Shown: in pieces, positions 1 to 8,200 of the stretch
How the letters are laid out: each line of letters begins with the position of its first letter
Numbering within the stretch: position 1 is the first letter of the stretch
Assembly: GCA_022865785.1 (NCBI GenBank)
Contig: JALHTJ010000016.1
Coordinates: forward strand, 1-33,080
Length of the DNA stretch: 33,080 bases
Direction: 5' to 3'
Source: Candidatus Aminicenantota bacterium
GTDB lineage: Bacteria > Acidobacteriota > Aminicenantia > UBA2199
The notes under the pieces: model-generated
What the model was told of the DNA's origin: nothing
Databases searched by the model: none
The model's input: only the letters and a program-made list of their open reading frames with translations
Translations under genes and position numbers: made by a program

Positions 1-2
1 TA

Positions 3-710
3 CTGGCGAATGCCCAGCGCAACAACCCCGGCGCCTACACCCACCCGGAAATCGTCCGTGCCGTAATCCGTATGTGTCGGGAAGCGGGCGCAGCCAAAAT
101 ACACTTTTTATCCTCTCTGCCCGAAGCCAATTGGCAGAGCACGGGATTAAAAAAAACCATCAGCGAGGAACAAGCCGAATTGATCATATTGGGAAAGGAA
201 GAGAATTTATATCGCCCGGTTGCGGTGGAAAAAGGTGTCGCGTTAAAGGAAGCACGCATCATGCAGGCTTTCTATGACTATGATGTCTTCATCAATATGC
301 CCATCACCAAAGACCATGCGGGAAATAAATTTACAGGCACATTGAAAAACCTGATGGGAATCAACTGGCCAACTAATAACCGTACCTTTCATAAAGCGAA
401 CTGGGCGACGGACCCGGATGCGATTCAATATTTGGATCAATGCATCGCCGATCTTAATACCGTGATACGACCCGACCTTTGTATCGTGGACGCTACAGAA
501 ATTATAATCACCAACGGTCCTTTTGGACCCGGTGAGATTCTTACTCCCCGCAAAGTCATTGCCGGAACCGATCGCGTGGCTATCGACGCCTATTGCTGCA
601 CTCTATGGGGGCTCGATCCCAAGCAGATCCATACCATCGTTCTTGCCCATAAGCACCGTATCGGTGAGATTGACCCGAAAAAGGTCAAAATTAAAGAATT
701 CAAAGCCTGA
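3..710 (+). CDS. DUF362 domain-containing protein (5' end outside window)
   Basis: The reading frame is open from base 3 to a TGA at 708-710, so 235 residues of the C-terminal part are visible and the start lies upstream. The segment around bases 290-400 has the family's conserved central block (NMPITKDHAG, then a TGTLKNLMG stretch). It is followed by LCIVDATE and by a VIAGTDRVAIDAYC block that matches the usual DUF362 C-terminal region. DUF362 proteins are of unsettled biochemical function; many carry ferredoxin-like clusters or a Tat signal, but neither can be judged here because the N-terminus is missing. The gene is 24 bp upstream of the next one on the same strand, so the two are probably co-transcribed. 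Family call is solid; function is unknown. Confidence 0.85.
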   Translation: MANAQRNNPGAYTHPEIVRAVIRMCREAGAAKIHFLSSLPEANWQSTGLKKTISEEQAELIILGKEENLYRPVAVEKGVALKEARIMQAFYDYDVFINMPITKDHAGNKFTGTLKNLMGINWPTNNRTFHKANWATDPDAIQYLDQCIADLNTVIRPDLCIVDATEIIITNGPFGPGEILTPRKVIAGTDRVAIDAYCCTLWGLDPKQIHTIVLAHKHRIGEIDPKKVKIKEFKA

Positions 711-734
711 TCCGGCGAATTAGGGAATGGCTGA

Positions 735-1631
735 ATGATGAAGTATTTTCCATGCCTGCTGATTTTATTTTTTTTATGCATTCCCGGCCCAGCCGCTGCG
801 GAAATTTCCGACATCCTTCCCGCTCCGATCGCCGTAATGCCCTGGAAATTGTCGGGACAACCCCAAACCGCGCCAGGGGATGATCTGTATCTCTTGATCA
901 ACGGCGGAGCCGAACTGGTCATTGAATACGGTTTCCGCCAGGCCATCCTGGCGGAGTATTGTCATCCCGAAGGAGGTCGGCTGAATATTGAAATATATGA
1001 AATGGAGGATAGCGAGAGTGCCTATGGCCTTTATTCATTGAAAAAGGGCAGATTGTCCACACCATTTCCCGTAGGGCAGGAAGGGGCGCTGGACGATTAT
1101 TACCTGAATGTCTGGAAAGGTTCCTATTTGATCACTCTGACCGGTCTGGATCAACGCCAGGAAACCCGGATCGGGCTGAAGCTTTTGGCACAAGCCGTGA
1201 GCGCAAAGATTCCATTGACGGGCAAGCCTCCGTGGTTGTTGGCAAAACTGGCCCCGCTATTCGTGGAAAAACCTTTGCTTACATTGATCAAAGGCCCATT
1301 GGGACTAAGCAACCGATCCTCTTTCCCGGTTCATCCGTTTTTTGCTGCGGCCACGGGATTGATCTTGAAATTTCCAGATAGCGAAATCATGGTTGTGGAG
1401 TATTCAGCAGCGAAAAGTGAAGGGGAAATTTATAAAAACCTGCAAGAAATGATTGTCAGGAAAAAAGATCTTTCCTGGCAAACAGCCCAGGATGGCTCAA
1501 TACTCGTTCATGATCGCCATGGCAAGCTTTTTCATATGATCTTCTGCAGCCCCTTTCTCTATTTCATTGGAGGTAAAATGGACGCGCATAAACTTGAAAT
1601 AATCCGTCGAGCCCTGGAGGGATCATTATAA
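735..1631 (+). CDS. Secreted protein, DUF6599-like
   Basis: This is a 298-residue protein with a clear Sec signal peptide: a short basic start, a hydrophobic run over residues 5-17, and an APAAA-type cleavage region near residue 22 (PGPAAAE). The following domain includes a block of the type INGGAELVIEYGF, then LNIEIYEMEDSESAYGLYS, which I associate with the DUF6599 family seen in Acidobacteriota-like genomes. That assignment is from memory and was not searched. No catalytic motif, lipobox or membrane helix is visible after the signal peptide, so a periplasmic soluble protein is likely. An adjacent second ATG at 738 cannot be excluded as the start; only a weak purine-rich site precedes either. 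It probably forms an operon with the DUF362 gene upstream. It ends convergently 51 bp from the relA/spoT stop, with no obvious terminator between them. Confidence 0.7.
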   Translation: MMKYFPCLLILFFLCIPGPAAAEISDILPAPIAVMPWKLSGQPQTAPGDDLYLLINGGAELVIEYGFRQAILAEYCHPEGGRLNIEIYEMEDSESAYGLYSLKKGRLSTPFPVGQEGALDDYYLNVWKGSYLITLTGLDQRQETRIGLKLLAQAVSAKIPLTGKPPWLLAKLAPLFVEKPLLTLIKGPLGLSNRSSFPVHPFFAAATGLILKFPDSEIMVVEYSAAKSEGEIYKNLQEMIVRKKDLSWQTAQDGSILVHDRHGKLFHMIFCSPFLYFIGGKMDAHKLEIIRRALEGSL

Positions 1632-1682
1632 CTTTTCAAACGCATTCTGAAATATTTCACTAACAAGAAGTAAGTGCCCGGC

Positions 1683-3830
1683 TTATTTGTCGGCTATTTT
1701 CCTGCGGTTGAGCGAATAGATCCCGGGCAGGGTCTTGAAGCGGCTGAGGATCTCGTTCAACTGGAACATGTCCTTGACCTCGAAAACCAGGGTGATCTTG
1801 ACCATGGACTGGCCGGACTGCACCTGTTCGATTTTTTTGATGCTGGAGTTGCTGGCCGCGGTGATGCCGGTGATGGTGCTGAGCATGCCCGGCTTGTCGG
1901 CTGCCAGCAGCTGCAGCTTGACCTGATAGGAGTGGTCGGACACTTCGTTCCAGCTGACCCGTTTCAGCCGCGAGGGGATCTCCAGGTTGACGTTGGGGCA
2001 GTTTTTTTTGTGAACGACCAGGCCGCGGTTCTTGGTGATATAGGCGATAATCTCTTCGCCCTTGATAGGGTTGCAGCATTTGGCAAAAATGCAGTCGATG
2101 TCCGTTTGGCCTTCGACGCGGATCAATTTGTACAGTCCGGCTCTGCGGGAGGCCACGGGCTTTTTGACCGGTTTGATCTCCACGGCGGTCATTTCGGGGA
2201 ACAGGCTTTTCAGGGCCTGCCTGTCCAGCGTTTTTCTGCCGCTGCCCAAGTCCTGGAGAAATGTCTCCAGGTCGGTGTAATGGATCGCTTGCAGCCTTTT
2301 TTCTATGTCCTGTTCGTTCAACTTGAGGCGGGATTTTTTAGCGTATTCGCGCAGGACCTTTTGCCAGATACGGCGGCCTTTTTCCCTGGCAAAGGCGAAT
2401 TCTTCCTTCTGCATGAAGGCCATGATCTTTCTTTTGGCGCGGGTGCTGACCACAAATTTAAGCCAGTCGGCGCTGGGCGAGCTGTTTTTCTGGGTGATGA
2501 TCTCGACCACGTCGCCCGAGTTCAGCTTGGTGCGCAGCGGCACCAGCTTCTCGTTGACGATAGCGTTCTTGCAGTGATCGCCGACCTCCGAATGGATGGC
2601 ATAGGCGAAGTCGATCGGCCCGGATCCGGCCTTGAGGTTGATGACCTTGCCCTTGGGAGTGAAGACAAAAATTTCATTGGGGGTCAGATCGCGCTTGACC
2701 AGGGTGAGGAATTCCTTGGGATCGGGATTGGTCTTGTGATAGTCGATCATTTCCCGGAACCACTCCAGGCGGTGGTCGTTTTCGAGGAAAGCCAGTCCCT
2801 CCTTGTATTTCCAGTGGGCGGCGATGCCCTCCTCGGCGTTGCGGTGCATCTCACGGGTGCGGATCTGGACCTCGAATTTGACCCCTTCGCGGGTAATGAT
2901 GGTGGTGTGGATCGACTGGTAGAAATTGATCTTGGGATTGGTTATGAAATCGCGCCAGCGGGAGGGGATGTGGATCCACTGCTGGTGGATGGCGCCCATG
3001 ATGACGTAACAGTTGGCCACGGTGTTGGTGATGATGCGCAGGGCCAGCAGGTCGTACACATTCTCCAGGTCAATGTTCTGCTTCAGCAGTTTGCGGTAGA
3101 TGGAAATTTCGCGCTTTATGCGATATTGGATTTCAGCTTTGATTTTCAGTTCATGCAGCAGCCCCTGGATTTGCTTTTTTAAAGATTCCACCTGCTTCAT
3201 GGCCCAGCCGTATTTGTCGCTGACTTCGGCCTTGATGCGCTGGTATTCTTCGGGATGCATATAGGTGAAGGCGATGTCTTCCAGTTCGTCGCGGATCTTG
3301 CCCATGCCCAGGCGGTAGGCGATGGGAGCGTAGATTTCCAGGGTTTCGCGGGCGATCTTGACCCGCTTTTCATCGCTCAATGGCGCCAGGGTGCGGATGT
3401 TGTGCAAGCGGTCGGCCAGCTTGATCAGGATGACCCGCACGTCGGCGGTCATGGCGATGATCATTTTTTTCAGGGTTTCGGCCTGGGCGTCCTCGACATC
3501 CACTTCGGATATCTTGGATATTTTTGTCACCCCCCAGACGATATCGCTGATCTCCTGGCCGAAAAGTTTGGCCAGGTCTTCCCGGGAGTATTGCGAGTCC
3601 TCGATCACGTCGTGCAGCAGGCCGGCGGCAATGGATATCTCGTCCAGCTTCATGTCGGCCAGGATGCCGGCCACGGTCAAGGGGTGGGTGATATAGGGCT
3701 CATTGGAGGCCCGTTTCTGGTTCAGATGGGCGTTGGTGGAAACCATATAGGCTTTTTTCAGCAGTTCGATGTTGGCTTCCGGGTAATAGCTTACTATTTT
3801 TTCCCGCAGTTCGTGAAAGCGTTTGATCAT
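1683..3830 (-). CDS. rel: Bifunctional (p)ppGpp synthetase/hydrolase (Rel/SpoT type)
   Basis: This 715-residue protein makes and degrades the stringent-response alarmone (p)ppGpp. The N-terminal HD hydrolase domain keeps its metal and catalytic residues: H35, H49, the HDxxED motif at 73-78, and the KLADRLHN stretch around 137-144. The synthetase domain follows with YDLLALR (D260), RWRD at 291-294, NFYQSIHTT, and EVQIRT around E320. A TGS domain covers about 385-450, a cysteine-containing zinc-finger-like segment (AKCCNP) follows, and an ACT domain covers roughly the last 75 residues. Both activities should be present, so it is the long Rel/SpoT form and not a hydrolase-dead RelA. The basic RxKD loop that marks bifunctional enzymes reads RxRD here. 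It is monocistronic and divergent from rsmD. The ATG lacks a Shine-Dalgarno but has a -10 box 8 nt upstream. Confidence 0.96.
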   Translation of the reverse strand: MIKRFHELREKIVSYYPEANIELLKKAYMVSTNAHLNQKRASNEPYITHPLTVAGILADMKLDEISIAAGLLHDVIEDSQYSREDLAKLFGQEISDIVWGVTKISKISEVDVEDAQAETLKKMIIAMTADVRVILIKLADRLHNIRTLAPLSDEKRVKIARETLEIYAPIAYRLGMGKIRDELEDIAFTYMHPEEYQRIKAEVSDKYGWAMKQVESLKKQIQGLLHELKIKAEIQYRIKREISIYRKLLKQNIDLENVYDLLALRIITNTVANCYVIMGAIHQQWIHIPSRWRDFITNPKINFYQSIHTTIITREGVKFEVQIRTREMHRNAEEGIAAHWKYKEGLAFLENDHRLEWFREMIDYHKTNPDPKEFLTLVKRDLTPNEIFVFTPKGKVINLKAGSGPIDFAYAIHSEVGDHCKNAIVNEKLVPLRTKLNSGDVVEIITQKNSSPSADWLKFVVSTRAKRKIMAFMQKEEFAFAREKGRRIWQKVLREYAKKSRLKLNEQDIEKRLQAIHYTDLETFLQDLGSGRKTLDRQALKSLFPEMTAVEIKPVKKPVASRRAGLYKLIRVEGQTDIDCIFAKCCNPIKGEEIIAYITKNRGLVVHKKNCPNVNLEIPSRLKRVSWNEVSDHSYQVKLQLLAADKPGMLSTITGITAASNSSIKKIEQVQSGQSMVKITLVFEVKDMFQLNEILSRFKTLPGIYSLNRRKIADK

Positions 3831-3838
3831 TTTTATAT

Positions 3839-3866
3839 ATTATATATCAATTTGCGCCGATAGCAA
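3839..3866 (-). promoter_or_regulatory. Promoter of rel, probably leaderless
   Basis: On the minus strand TTGCTA (3866-3861) and TATAAT (3844-3839) are separated by 16 nt. The -10 box ends 8 nt before the ATG at 3830, so transcription should start within about two bases of the start codon. No Shine-Dalgarno-like sequence is present. Confidence 0.6.
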
Positions 3867-3885
3867 CCGTTTGACCGCAATGCTC

Positions 3886-3914
3886 TTGACCGGCCCGGCA
3901 AAACCATGTATCCT
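3886..3914 (+). promoter_or_regulatory. Promoter of rsmD, probably leaderless
   Basis: TTGACC (3886-3891) and TATCCT (3909-3914) are 17 nt apart. The expected start site, 7 nt downstream, is the A of the ATG at 3921. The upstream in-frame ATG at 3906 falls inside the promoter and so is unlikely to be the start. The -10 match is only 4 of 6. Confidence 0.5.
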
Positions 3915-3920
3915 CATTTC

Positions 3921-4469
3921 ATGATCAGGATCAGCAGCGGGCTTTATAAGGGACGGGTGCTGCGCGGCGGCAAAAGTCCGCTTATCCGTCCGACCATGTC
4001 CAAGATCAAGCTCACTTATTTTGATATCCTGCAGAACGACATCAAGGAAAAAATATTTCTCGACGGTTTCGCCGGCAGCGGCAACATCGGCATCGAAGCC
4101 CTTTCCCGCGGAGCCGAATACGTGGTGTTCATCGACGACCTGCCGGAAGCCGCGCGCGCCATCCGGCATAATGCCGAAAAAATCGGCATCGCTTCCGATT
4201 TCTTCCGGGTGATTCGCGGTGATTTCAACCGTTCGATCATCGCCTTGGGCAAGGACGGCTTTCAATTCGACCTGATCTACCTTGATCCGCCCTATGCCAT
4301 GCTCGAATACGCCAACCCCCTGAAGGTCATCCATAAGCGCAATGTGCTGAAAGCCGACGGGCTGATCGTGCTGGAAAGACCCACGCATATCCGCTTCAGC
4401 ACTCCTTATTTTACCCTGAAGCGCAGCCAGCGCATCGGCCGCGAAAGCCTCGATTTTTTCGGCTACTGA
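3921..4469 (+). CDS. rsmD: 16S rRNA (guanine966-N2)-methyltransferase RsmD
   Basis: This 182-residue protein is predicted to methylate N2 of G966 in 16S rRNA of the 30S subunit, using S-adenosylmethionine. It opens with the family's typical MIRISSGLYKGR start followed by RPTMSKIK. The SAM-binding motif FLDGFAGSGNIG lies near residues 47-57, with GIEALSRGA after it, and the catalytic DPPY motif is at 122-125. I chose ATG 3921 over the in-frame ATG at 3906 for two reasons. RsmD proteins normally begin right at the M-R-I-x-x-G block, and a -10-like box sits immediately before 3921. Neither ATG has a Shine-Dalgarno. In many bacteria rsmD precedes coaD, but here the next gene is an unrelated metallopeptidase. 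Confidence 0.93.
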   Translation: MIRISSGLYKGRVLRGGKSPLIRPTMSKIKLTYFDILQNDIKEKIFLDGFAGSGNIGIEALSRGAEYVVFIDDLPEAARAIRHNAEKIGIASDFFRVIRGDFNRSIIALGKDGFQFDLIYLDPPYAMLEYANPLKVIHKRNVLKADGLIVLERPTHIRFSTPYFTLKRSQRIGRESLDFFGY

Positions 4470-4514
4470 CACGTCCCGCCGGCGCTGAGCGGATTCAGGC
4501 CGGGAGGAGAAAAA

Positions 4515-6014
4515 ATGGAGAAATATTTTTGCTGGCGGCAAGGAAGATCGGTGTGGCGATTGGCAGGAATGCTCATCTTGGTCATGATTGCGCTTTCCTG
4601 TTCGCAGGAACCTGAATTCCCGGCCCGGATCGAAACTTGGGATAGCGATTATCCCGCCTATGCCGATGAACAAAAATTGCTCGATGAAACGTTTCGTATC
4701 GACATCTCGGACATTGACGTCGTGTTGACCTATCATCCGCAGGATGCGGCCGTGGATGGACGGGCGCGGGTGCGTTTCCGCATGCGGCCCGGCCAACTGC
4801 GGCCGCGCATCCATTTCGACCCGGCCTGCCGCGGCAATGTCATTTCCGGGTGGCAGCTCGACGGCAAAAGCTGGATAGTGCCGAGCGCCGCTTTCCGGAT
4901 AGTTGATGTTGCCGGGACAACCCAAAAAGCCCTGGAATTCGTCGACGAGGTCGATGCCCGGACTGAACACGAGCTCATCGTGACCTATCGCCTGGCCCTG
5001 GGCGGCGGCTATCCCCGCTTCACCACCAATGTTCACGATATAAAAGGCAGCGGCAACGAAGAGTTGTTCCCCACCCTGAACACGCCGCACGAGCTGGCCC
5101 ACCACCGCATCACCCTGCGCGTTGGCGGTGCGGATCCCTACCGCTGCCTGGGCTCGGGCCGGGTCGAGCGGACGGTGAACGCCAGTTTCCAGGAATGGAT
5201 TCTCGATTCAGAGCGGGATGTGGCCTCCTATACCATGATGTTCGTCCTGCTCCCCGAGGCCGACACGCTGTTGAGGGAGGGAGCGATCTCCGGAATCCCG
5301 GTCCGCATAGCAGCTTTCAACGGCGGCGCCGCCATTGACGGTGCCTGGACGGAACTGGAAGCCTGGCTGCCGCAGCTGGTCGCCGATATCGGCCCCTTCC
5401 CCATGCCCCGGGGCTTAAGCGTGTTTCTGACCAGCGGCGGGGGCGGCATGGAGTATTTCGGAGGCACTATTTCCTCGCCCTGGGCCTTGAGCCACGAGAT
5501 CTTTCACATGTATTTCGCCTGCAGCACCGTGGCCCGCACCTACCGCGATTCCTGGTTGGACGAGGCCATCACCTCCTGGTATGACCGGAGTTATCCCGAT
5601 TATCTCATCCCTATTGAGCCCGGATATCGTTCGAACATGGTGAGCGGCCGTTCTCCGGTTGCCGTGGGATTTGATTCGCGCGCCTATTACCAGGGCACCC
5701 AGATCATCGAGACCATGGCGCAGCATTTGGGCGGCAGAACCGCCATGGTCGCTTTCCTCAGCGACGTATATCGCCGCCATGCGTTTTCGCCCTTCTCTTC
5801 CATGGATCTGGCCGAGTATTTCCGGCAGTATTCGGGGATAGACCTGCGTCAGGATTTTCAAGACTGGCTCTTCAACAAAGCGGCCGCTCTCGAAACCACC
5901 ATACCCATAAACAACCAATTCGCGTCCTTGCCCGATCTGACCCCGCCCGATGAGATCCTGCGCAAGTACGGATTGGAGCCGCCGCGCCAGGGGATTGATC
6001 GAGGTGGAGAATGA
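4515..6014 (+). CDS. M1-like (gluzincin) metallopeptidase lipoprotein
   Basis: This 499-residue protein has an N-terminal hydrophobic segment (residues 15-28) ending in an ALSC lipobox with the lipidated cysteine at residue 29. A zinc-binding HEIFH motif lies at 327-331, and the third ligand E350 (in WLDEA) follows after exactly 18 residues, the canonical M1 aminopeptidase spacing. A GGMEY segment at 310-314 occupies the place of the M1 exopeptidase motif GAMEN, with Asn replaced by Tyr. The N-terminal region (about 55-230) is beta-rich, as in M1 proteins. It is shorter than classical M1 aminopeptidases (about 600-900 residues), so it may act on peptides in the periplasm or be a specialised relative. 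A strong GGGAGGAG site precedes the ATG. Its stop overlaps the next start by 4 bp (ATGA), indicating translational coupling to a predicted barrel protein. Confidence 0.8.
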   Translation: MEKYFCWRQGRSVWRLAGMLILVMIALSCSQEPEFPARIETWDSDYPAYADEQKLLDETFRIDISDIDVVLTYHPQDAAVDGRARVRFRMRPGQLRPRIHFDPACRGNVISGWQLDGKSWIVPSAAFRIVDVAGTTQKALEFVDEVDARTEHELIVTYRLALGGGYPRFTTNVHDIKGSGNEELFPTLNTPHELAHHRITLRVGGADPYRCLGSGRVERTVNASFQEWILDSERDVASYTMMFVLLPEADTLLREGAISGIPVRIAAFNGGAAIDGAWTELEAWLPQLVADIGPFPMPRGLSVFLTSGGGGMEYFGGTISSPWALSHEIFHMYFACSTVARTYRDSWLDEAITSWYDRSYPDYLIPIEPGYRSNMVSGRSPVAVGFDSRAYYQGTQIIETMAQHLGGRTAMVAFLSDVYRRHAFSPFSSMDLAEYFRQYSGIDLRQDFQDWLFNKAAALETTIPINNQFASLPDLTPPDEILRKYGLEPPRQGIDRGGE

Positions 6015-7015
6015 AGCGGATGCTGGTTGTTTTCTTCCTGTCTCTGGTTTTGCTGGGAGCCATGCCCGCCCGGAACAGGGAGAAGCGGCCCGGTTTTTTC
6101 ATTGAAGCTTCAGCCGCTTTCGCCCTGTTGAATCCGCGCGACCTGAACGCTGCGGCCGCCGCCCAGCAAAATTTGACCGTTTTCAATTATAACGAAAATT
6201 ACGAGTGGGCGCGGCGCAATTCGGGCGGAAGCTTTTCGTATGCGCTGGAGGAGCCGAACGGATCGCGATTGCAGCAGATCCGCAGCGGCTTGCCCATCGA
6301 TCTGCGCTGCGGCTACGCCTTCAATTCCCGCATCGCCGTTTTTCTGGGGCTGCAGTACCTTGACAGCAGGCGGTCCTCTTCAATGCAGCAGACCTACCGG
6401 GTCAACGACCTCCGCCCCGACCAGGTGACTCCCGGCATTTATATGACAGAGATCGTTTACCCCGATTTCTTCCTGGCGGCCCGGGCCTGGATCCCCCAAG
6501 CTGGTCTGCAATTCGACATTTTTAATAAGCGCTCCTGGAGCGGCGGCATCCGCCTTGCTGCCGGACCCATGTTTGCCCGGTTGCGGACCATCGAGGAGCG
6601 ACGCTACAAAAAAACCGACGCCGATGGTTATTGGATTGAAAGAAGATATATCACAGACATGAAAGGGCAGGGGACGGGATTTGCCTGGGAAGCGGTTGTC
6701 CGCCTGGCGCGGCCTGTTTCTTCGCGGCTGAGCCTGATCATGGAAGGCGGTTACGCCGGGCGTGTCGGTTCGAGCTTTTCCGGGCCCGGATACTATGAAT
6801 CCCAGGAAAGGGACGCCAATGCGGTCAAAGACCTGATTCGCAACCAATGGGAAAAAGGAGAGTGGCGCACGCTCCGGGAAAAAATCCATCAACTTTGGGG
6901 CGACCTGGAGTACACCCGGTCCGGAAACTATTTTACCAATTATGCGAACACGGGAGAATTCCGCCTCGATCTTTCAGGCTGGCAGCTTGCCATCGGCCTC
7001 ACTCTGGCTTTTTAA
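6011..7015 (+). CDS. Predicted outer-membrane beta-barrel protein
   Basis: This 334-residue protein starts with a signal peptide: MKRM, then a hydrophobic run over residues 5-17, with the processing site near PARN. The body is rich in alternating aromatic and polar strands, with repeats of the type IAVFLGLQYLD, WSGGIRLAAGPMF and LSLIMEGGYAGRVG. It ends in a strand finishing with phenylalanine (WQLAIGLTLAF), the usual C-terminal signature recognised by the BAM machinery. No catalytic motif is apparent and I do not recognise a named family. A GAGGTGGAG Shine-Dalgarno lies within the 3' end of the preceding gene, and the ATGA overlap couples the two. A barrel partnered with a lipoprotein peptidase at the cell envelope is the simplest reading. 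It ends 84 bp from the convergent thiI stop, with no clear terminator between. Confidence 0.65.
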   Translation: MKRMLVVFFLSLVLLGAMPARNREKRPGFFIEASAAFALLNPRDLNAAAAAQQNLTVFNYNENYEWARRNSGGSFSYALEEPNGSRLQQIRSGLPIDLRCGYAFNSRIAVFLGLQYLDSRRSSSMQQTYRVNDLRPDQVTPGIYMTEIVYPDFFLAARAWIPQAGLQFDIFNKRSWSGGIRLAAGPMFARLRTIEERRYKKTDADGYWIERRYITDMKGQGTGFAWEAVVRLARPVSSRLSLIMEGGYAGRVGSSFSGPGYYESQERDANAVKDLIRNQWEKGEWRTLREKIHQLWGDLEYTRSGNYFTNYANTGEFRLDLSGWQLAIGLTLAF

Positions 7016-7099
7016 CCTGTCCCGACCCAAAGACGTTGCGGATAGCGCTCGGACACTGGCCGCTGTCTTTTCTGCAAGGGGCGGGGTCTGCCGGCGAAC

Positions 7100-8200
7100 T
7101 TATTTCAATCCGGTCTCTTCCAGAATCTTGCGCAGGCGCTCGAAATCAACGCCGGTCTTGGGAGCTCGCGGCGGCGTGCAACCTTCGCTTGCGGCGATGG
7201 AGAGTTCATAGGTTCCGATCTCTTTGGCCAGGTCTATTGTTTCGCTTTTTTCGTTGGCGATCAGCGGGCTGTAGACGGGCATGGTTGCGGCGGCACGCGA
7301 AGCGTAGAGGTTTTTGAGCGTCTGCGACGCCACCTGGGCCAGGTTGTCGCCGCTGATGACGCCCAGGGCTCCCTCGCTTTGGGCGATGGCGCCGGCTTTC
7401 TTGTGCATCAGGTACTTGCAGATCACGCAGACGTACGGTTCGTGGCGGGTTCCGAACAAGCCGGCGAACTTTCCCTGGAACAAGTCCTCCCTGGGGATGA
7501 CGATCAGTTTAATGGGCTGGCCGGCGGCGAATTCCTCGAGCCGGTCGCGCAGGCGGAACACCTTGGCCGTTTCGTTTTCGGAAATCCCGAAATGGAGCAG
7601 GACGGGCATAACGCCGCGCTTCATCATCAGGAAAGTAGCCACCGGTGAATCGATGCCTCCGGAGATCAGTGAGACGAGCTTGCCGGCACTGCCCACCGGG
7701 AAGCCGCCGAAGCCCCGGATCTTTTCGCTGAACAGATAGAGGTGGCGGTGGCCGATCTCGATGTGCAGTTCGAAGTCCGGGTCTTTCAGCCTGACCGGCG
7801 TGCCGGTCTGCTCACCGATGATGGCGCCGATCTCTCTCTCTACGCCCATGGAGTCGGGAGAGAAGTCCTTGGCGATGCGCTGGCAGCTGACCCGGAAATT
7901 GCTGCTGCTTTTGATCTCCGGGAAAAAACGGGCGATCTCGTTTTTCAATGCGTCGTAGTCCCTGTCCAATTCAAAAGCCGGGCTGTAGGAATAGACGCCC
8001 AGGACCTTTTTCAGGTCGGGGAGATCATTGATGCCGCGGATATAGATCCGGCCGCGCTCGGCGCTGATTTTGGCAAAGGCGTGCCCCTGTTTTTTCAGGA
8101 AGCAGGACAAATCATTTTTGAGTTTCTGTTCGAATTGGCCGCGGTTCCGGCCCTTGAGGCTTATCTCGCCATAGCGGACGATGACGGCCCGGTCGTTCAT
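7100..8200 (-). CDS. thiI: tRNA 4-thiouridine synthase ThiI (short form)
   Basis: This 366-residue protein adenylates U8 of tRNA for sulfur insertion (s4U); longer homologues also feed thiazole synthesis. The N-terminal ferredoxin-like and THUMP domains span about 1-165 (YGEISLKGRNR, then THUMP). The PP-loop SGGIDS is at 180-185, followed by PVATFLMMKRG. The cysteine region YVCVICK (C258, C261) and a second conserved site ASEGCTPP (C341) are present. The protein stops right after the adenylation domain and lacks the C-terminal rhodanese of the enterobacterial enzyme. This resembles Bacillus-type and archaeal ThiI, so a separate cysteine desulfurase or persulfide carrier must supply sulfur. 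The frame is open further upstream, but ATG 8200 gives the normal N-terminus and overlaps the upstream glycosyltransferase stop by 4 bp (ATGA). It is the last gene of a three-gene operon. Confidence 0.93.
   Translation of the reverse strand: MNDRAVIVRYGEISLKGRNRGQFEQKLKNDLSCFLKKQGHAFAKISAERGRIYIRGINDLPDLKKVLGVYSYSPAFELDRDYDALKNEIARFFPEIKSSSNFRVSCQRIAKDFSPDSMGVEREIGAIIGEQTGTPVRLKDPDFELHIEIGHRHLYLFSEKIRGFGGFPVGSAGKLVSLISGGIDSPVATFLMMKRGVMPVLLHFGISENETAKVFRLRDRLEEFAAGQPIKLIVIPREDLFQGKFAGLFGTRHEPYVCVICKYLMHKKAGAIAQSEGALGVISGDNLAQVASQTLKNLYASRAAATMPVYSPLIANEKSETIDLAKEIGTYELSIAASEGCTPPRAPKTGVDFERLRKILEETGLK

Noticed and set aside
1674-3182. Long open frame on the plus strand opposite rel
   Set aside because: It is the antisense shadow of a clearly conserved Rel protein; its product has no recognisable domain and biased composition.
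3840-5105. Long minus-strand open frame across rsmD and the M1-like gene
   Set aside because: It lies opposite two well-supported genes with conserved motifs and has no ribosome site or domain.
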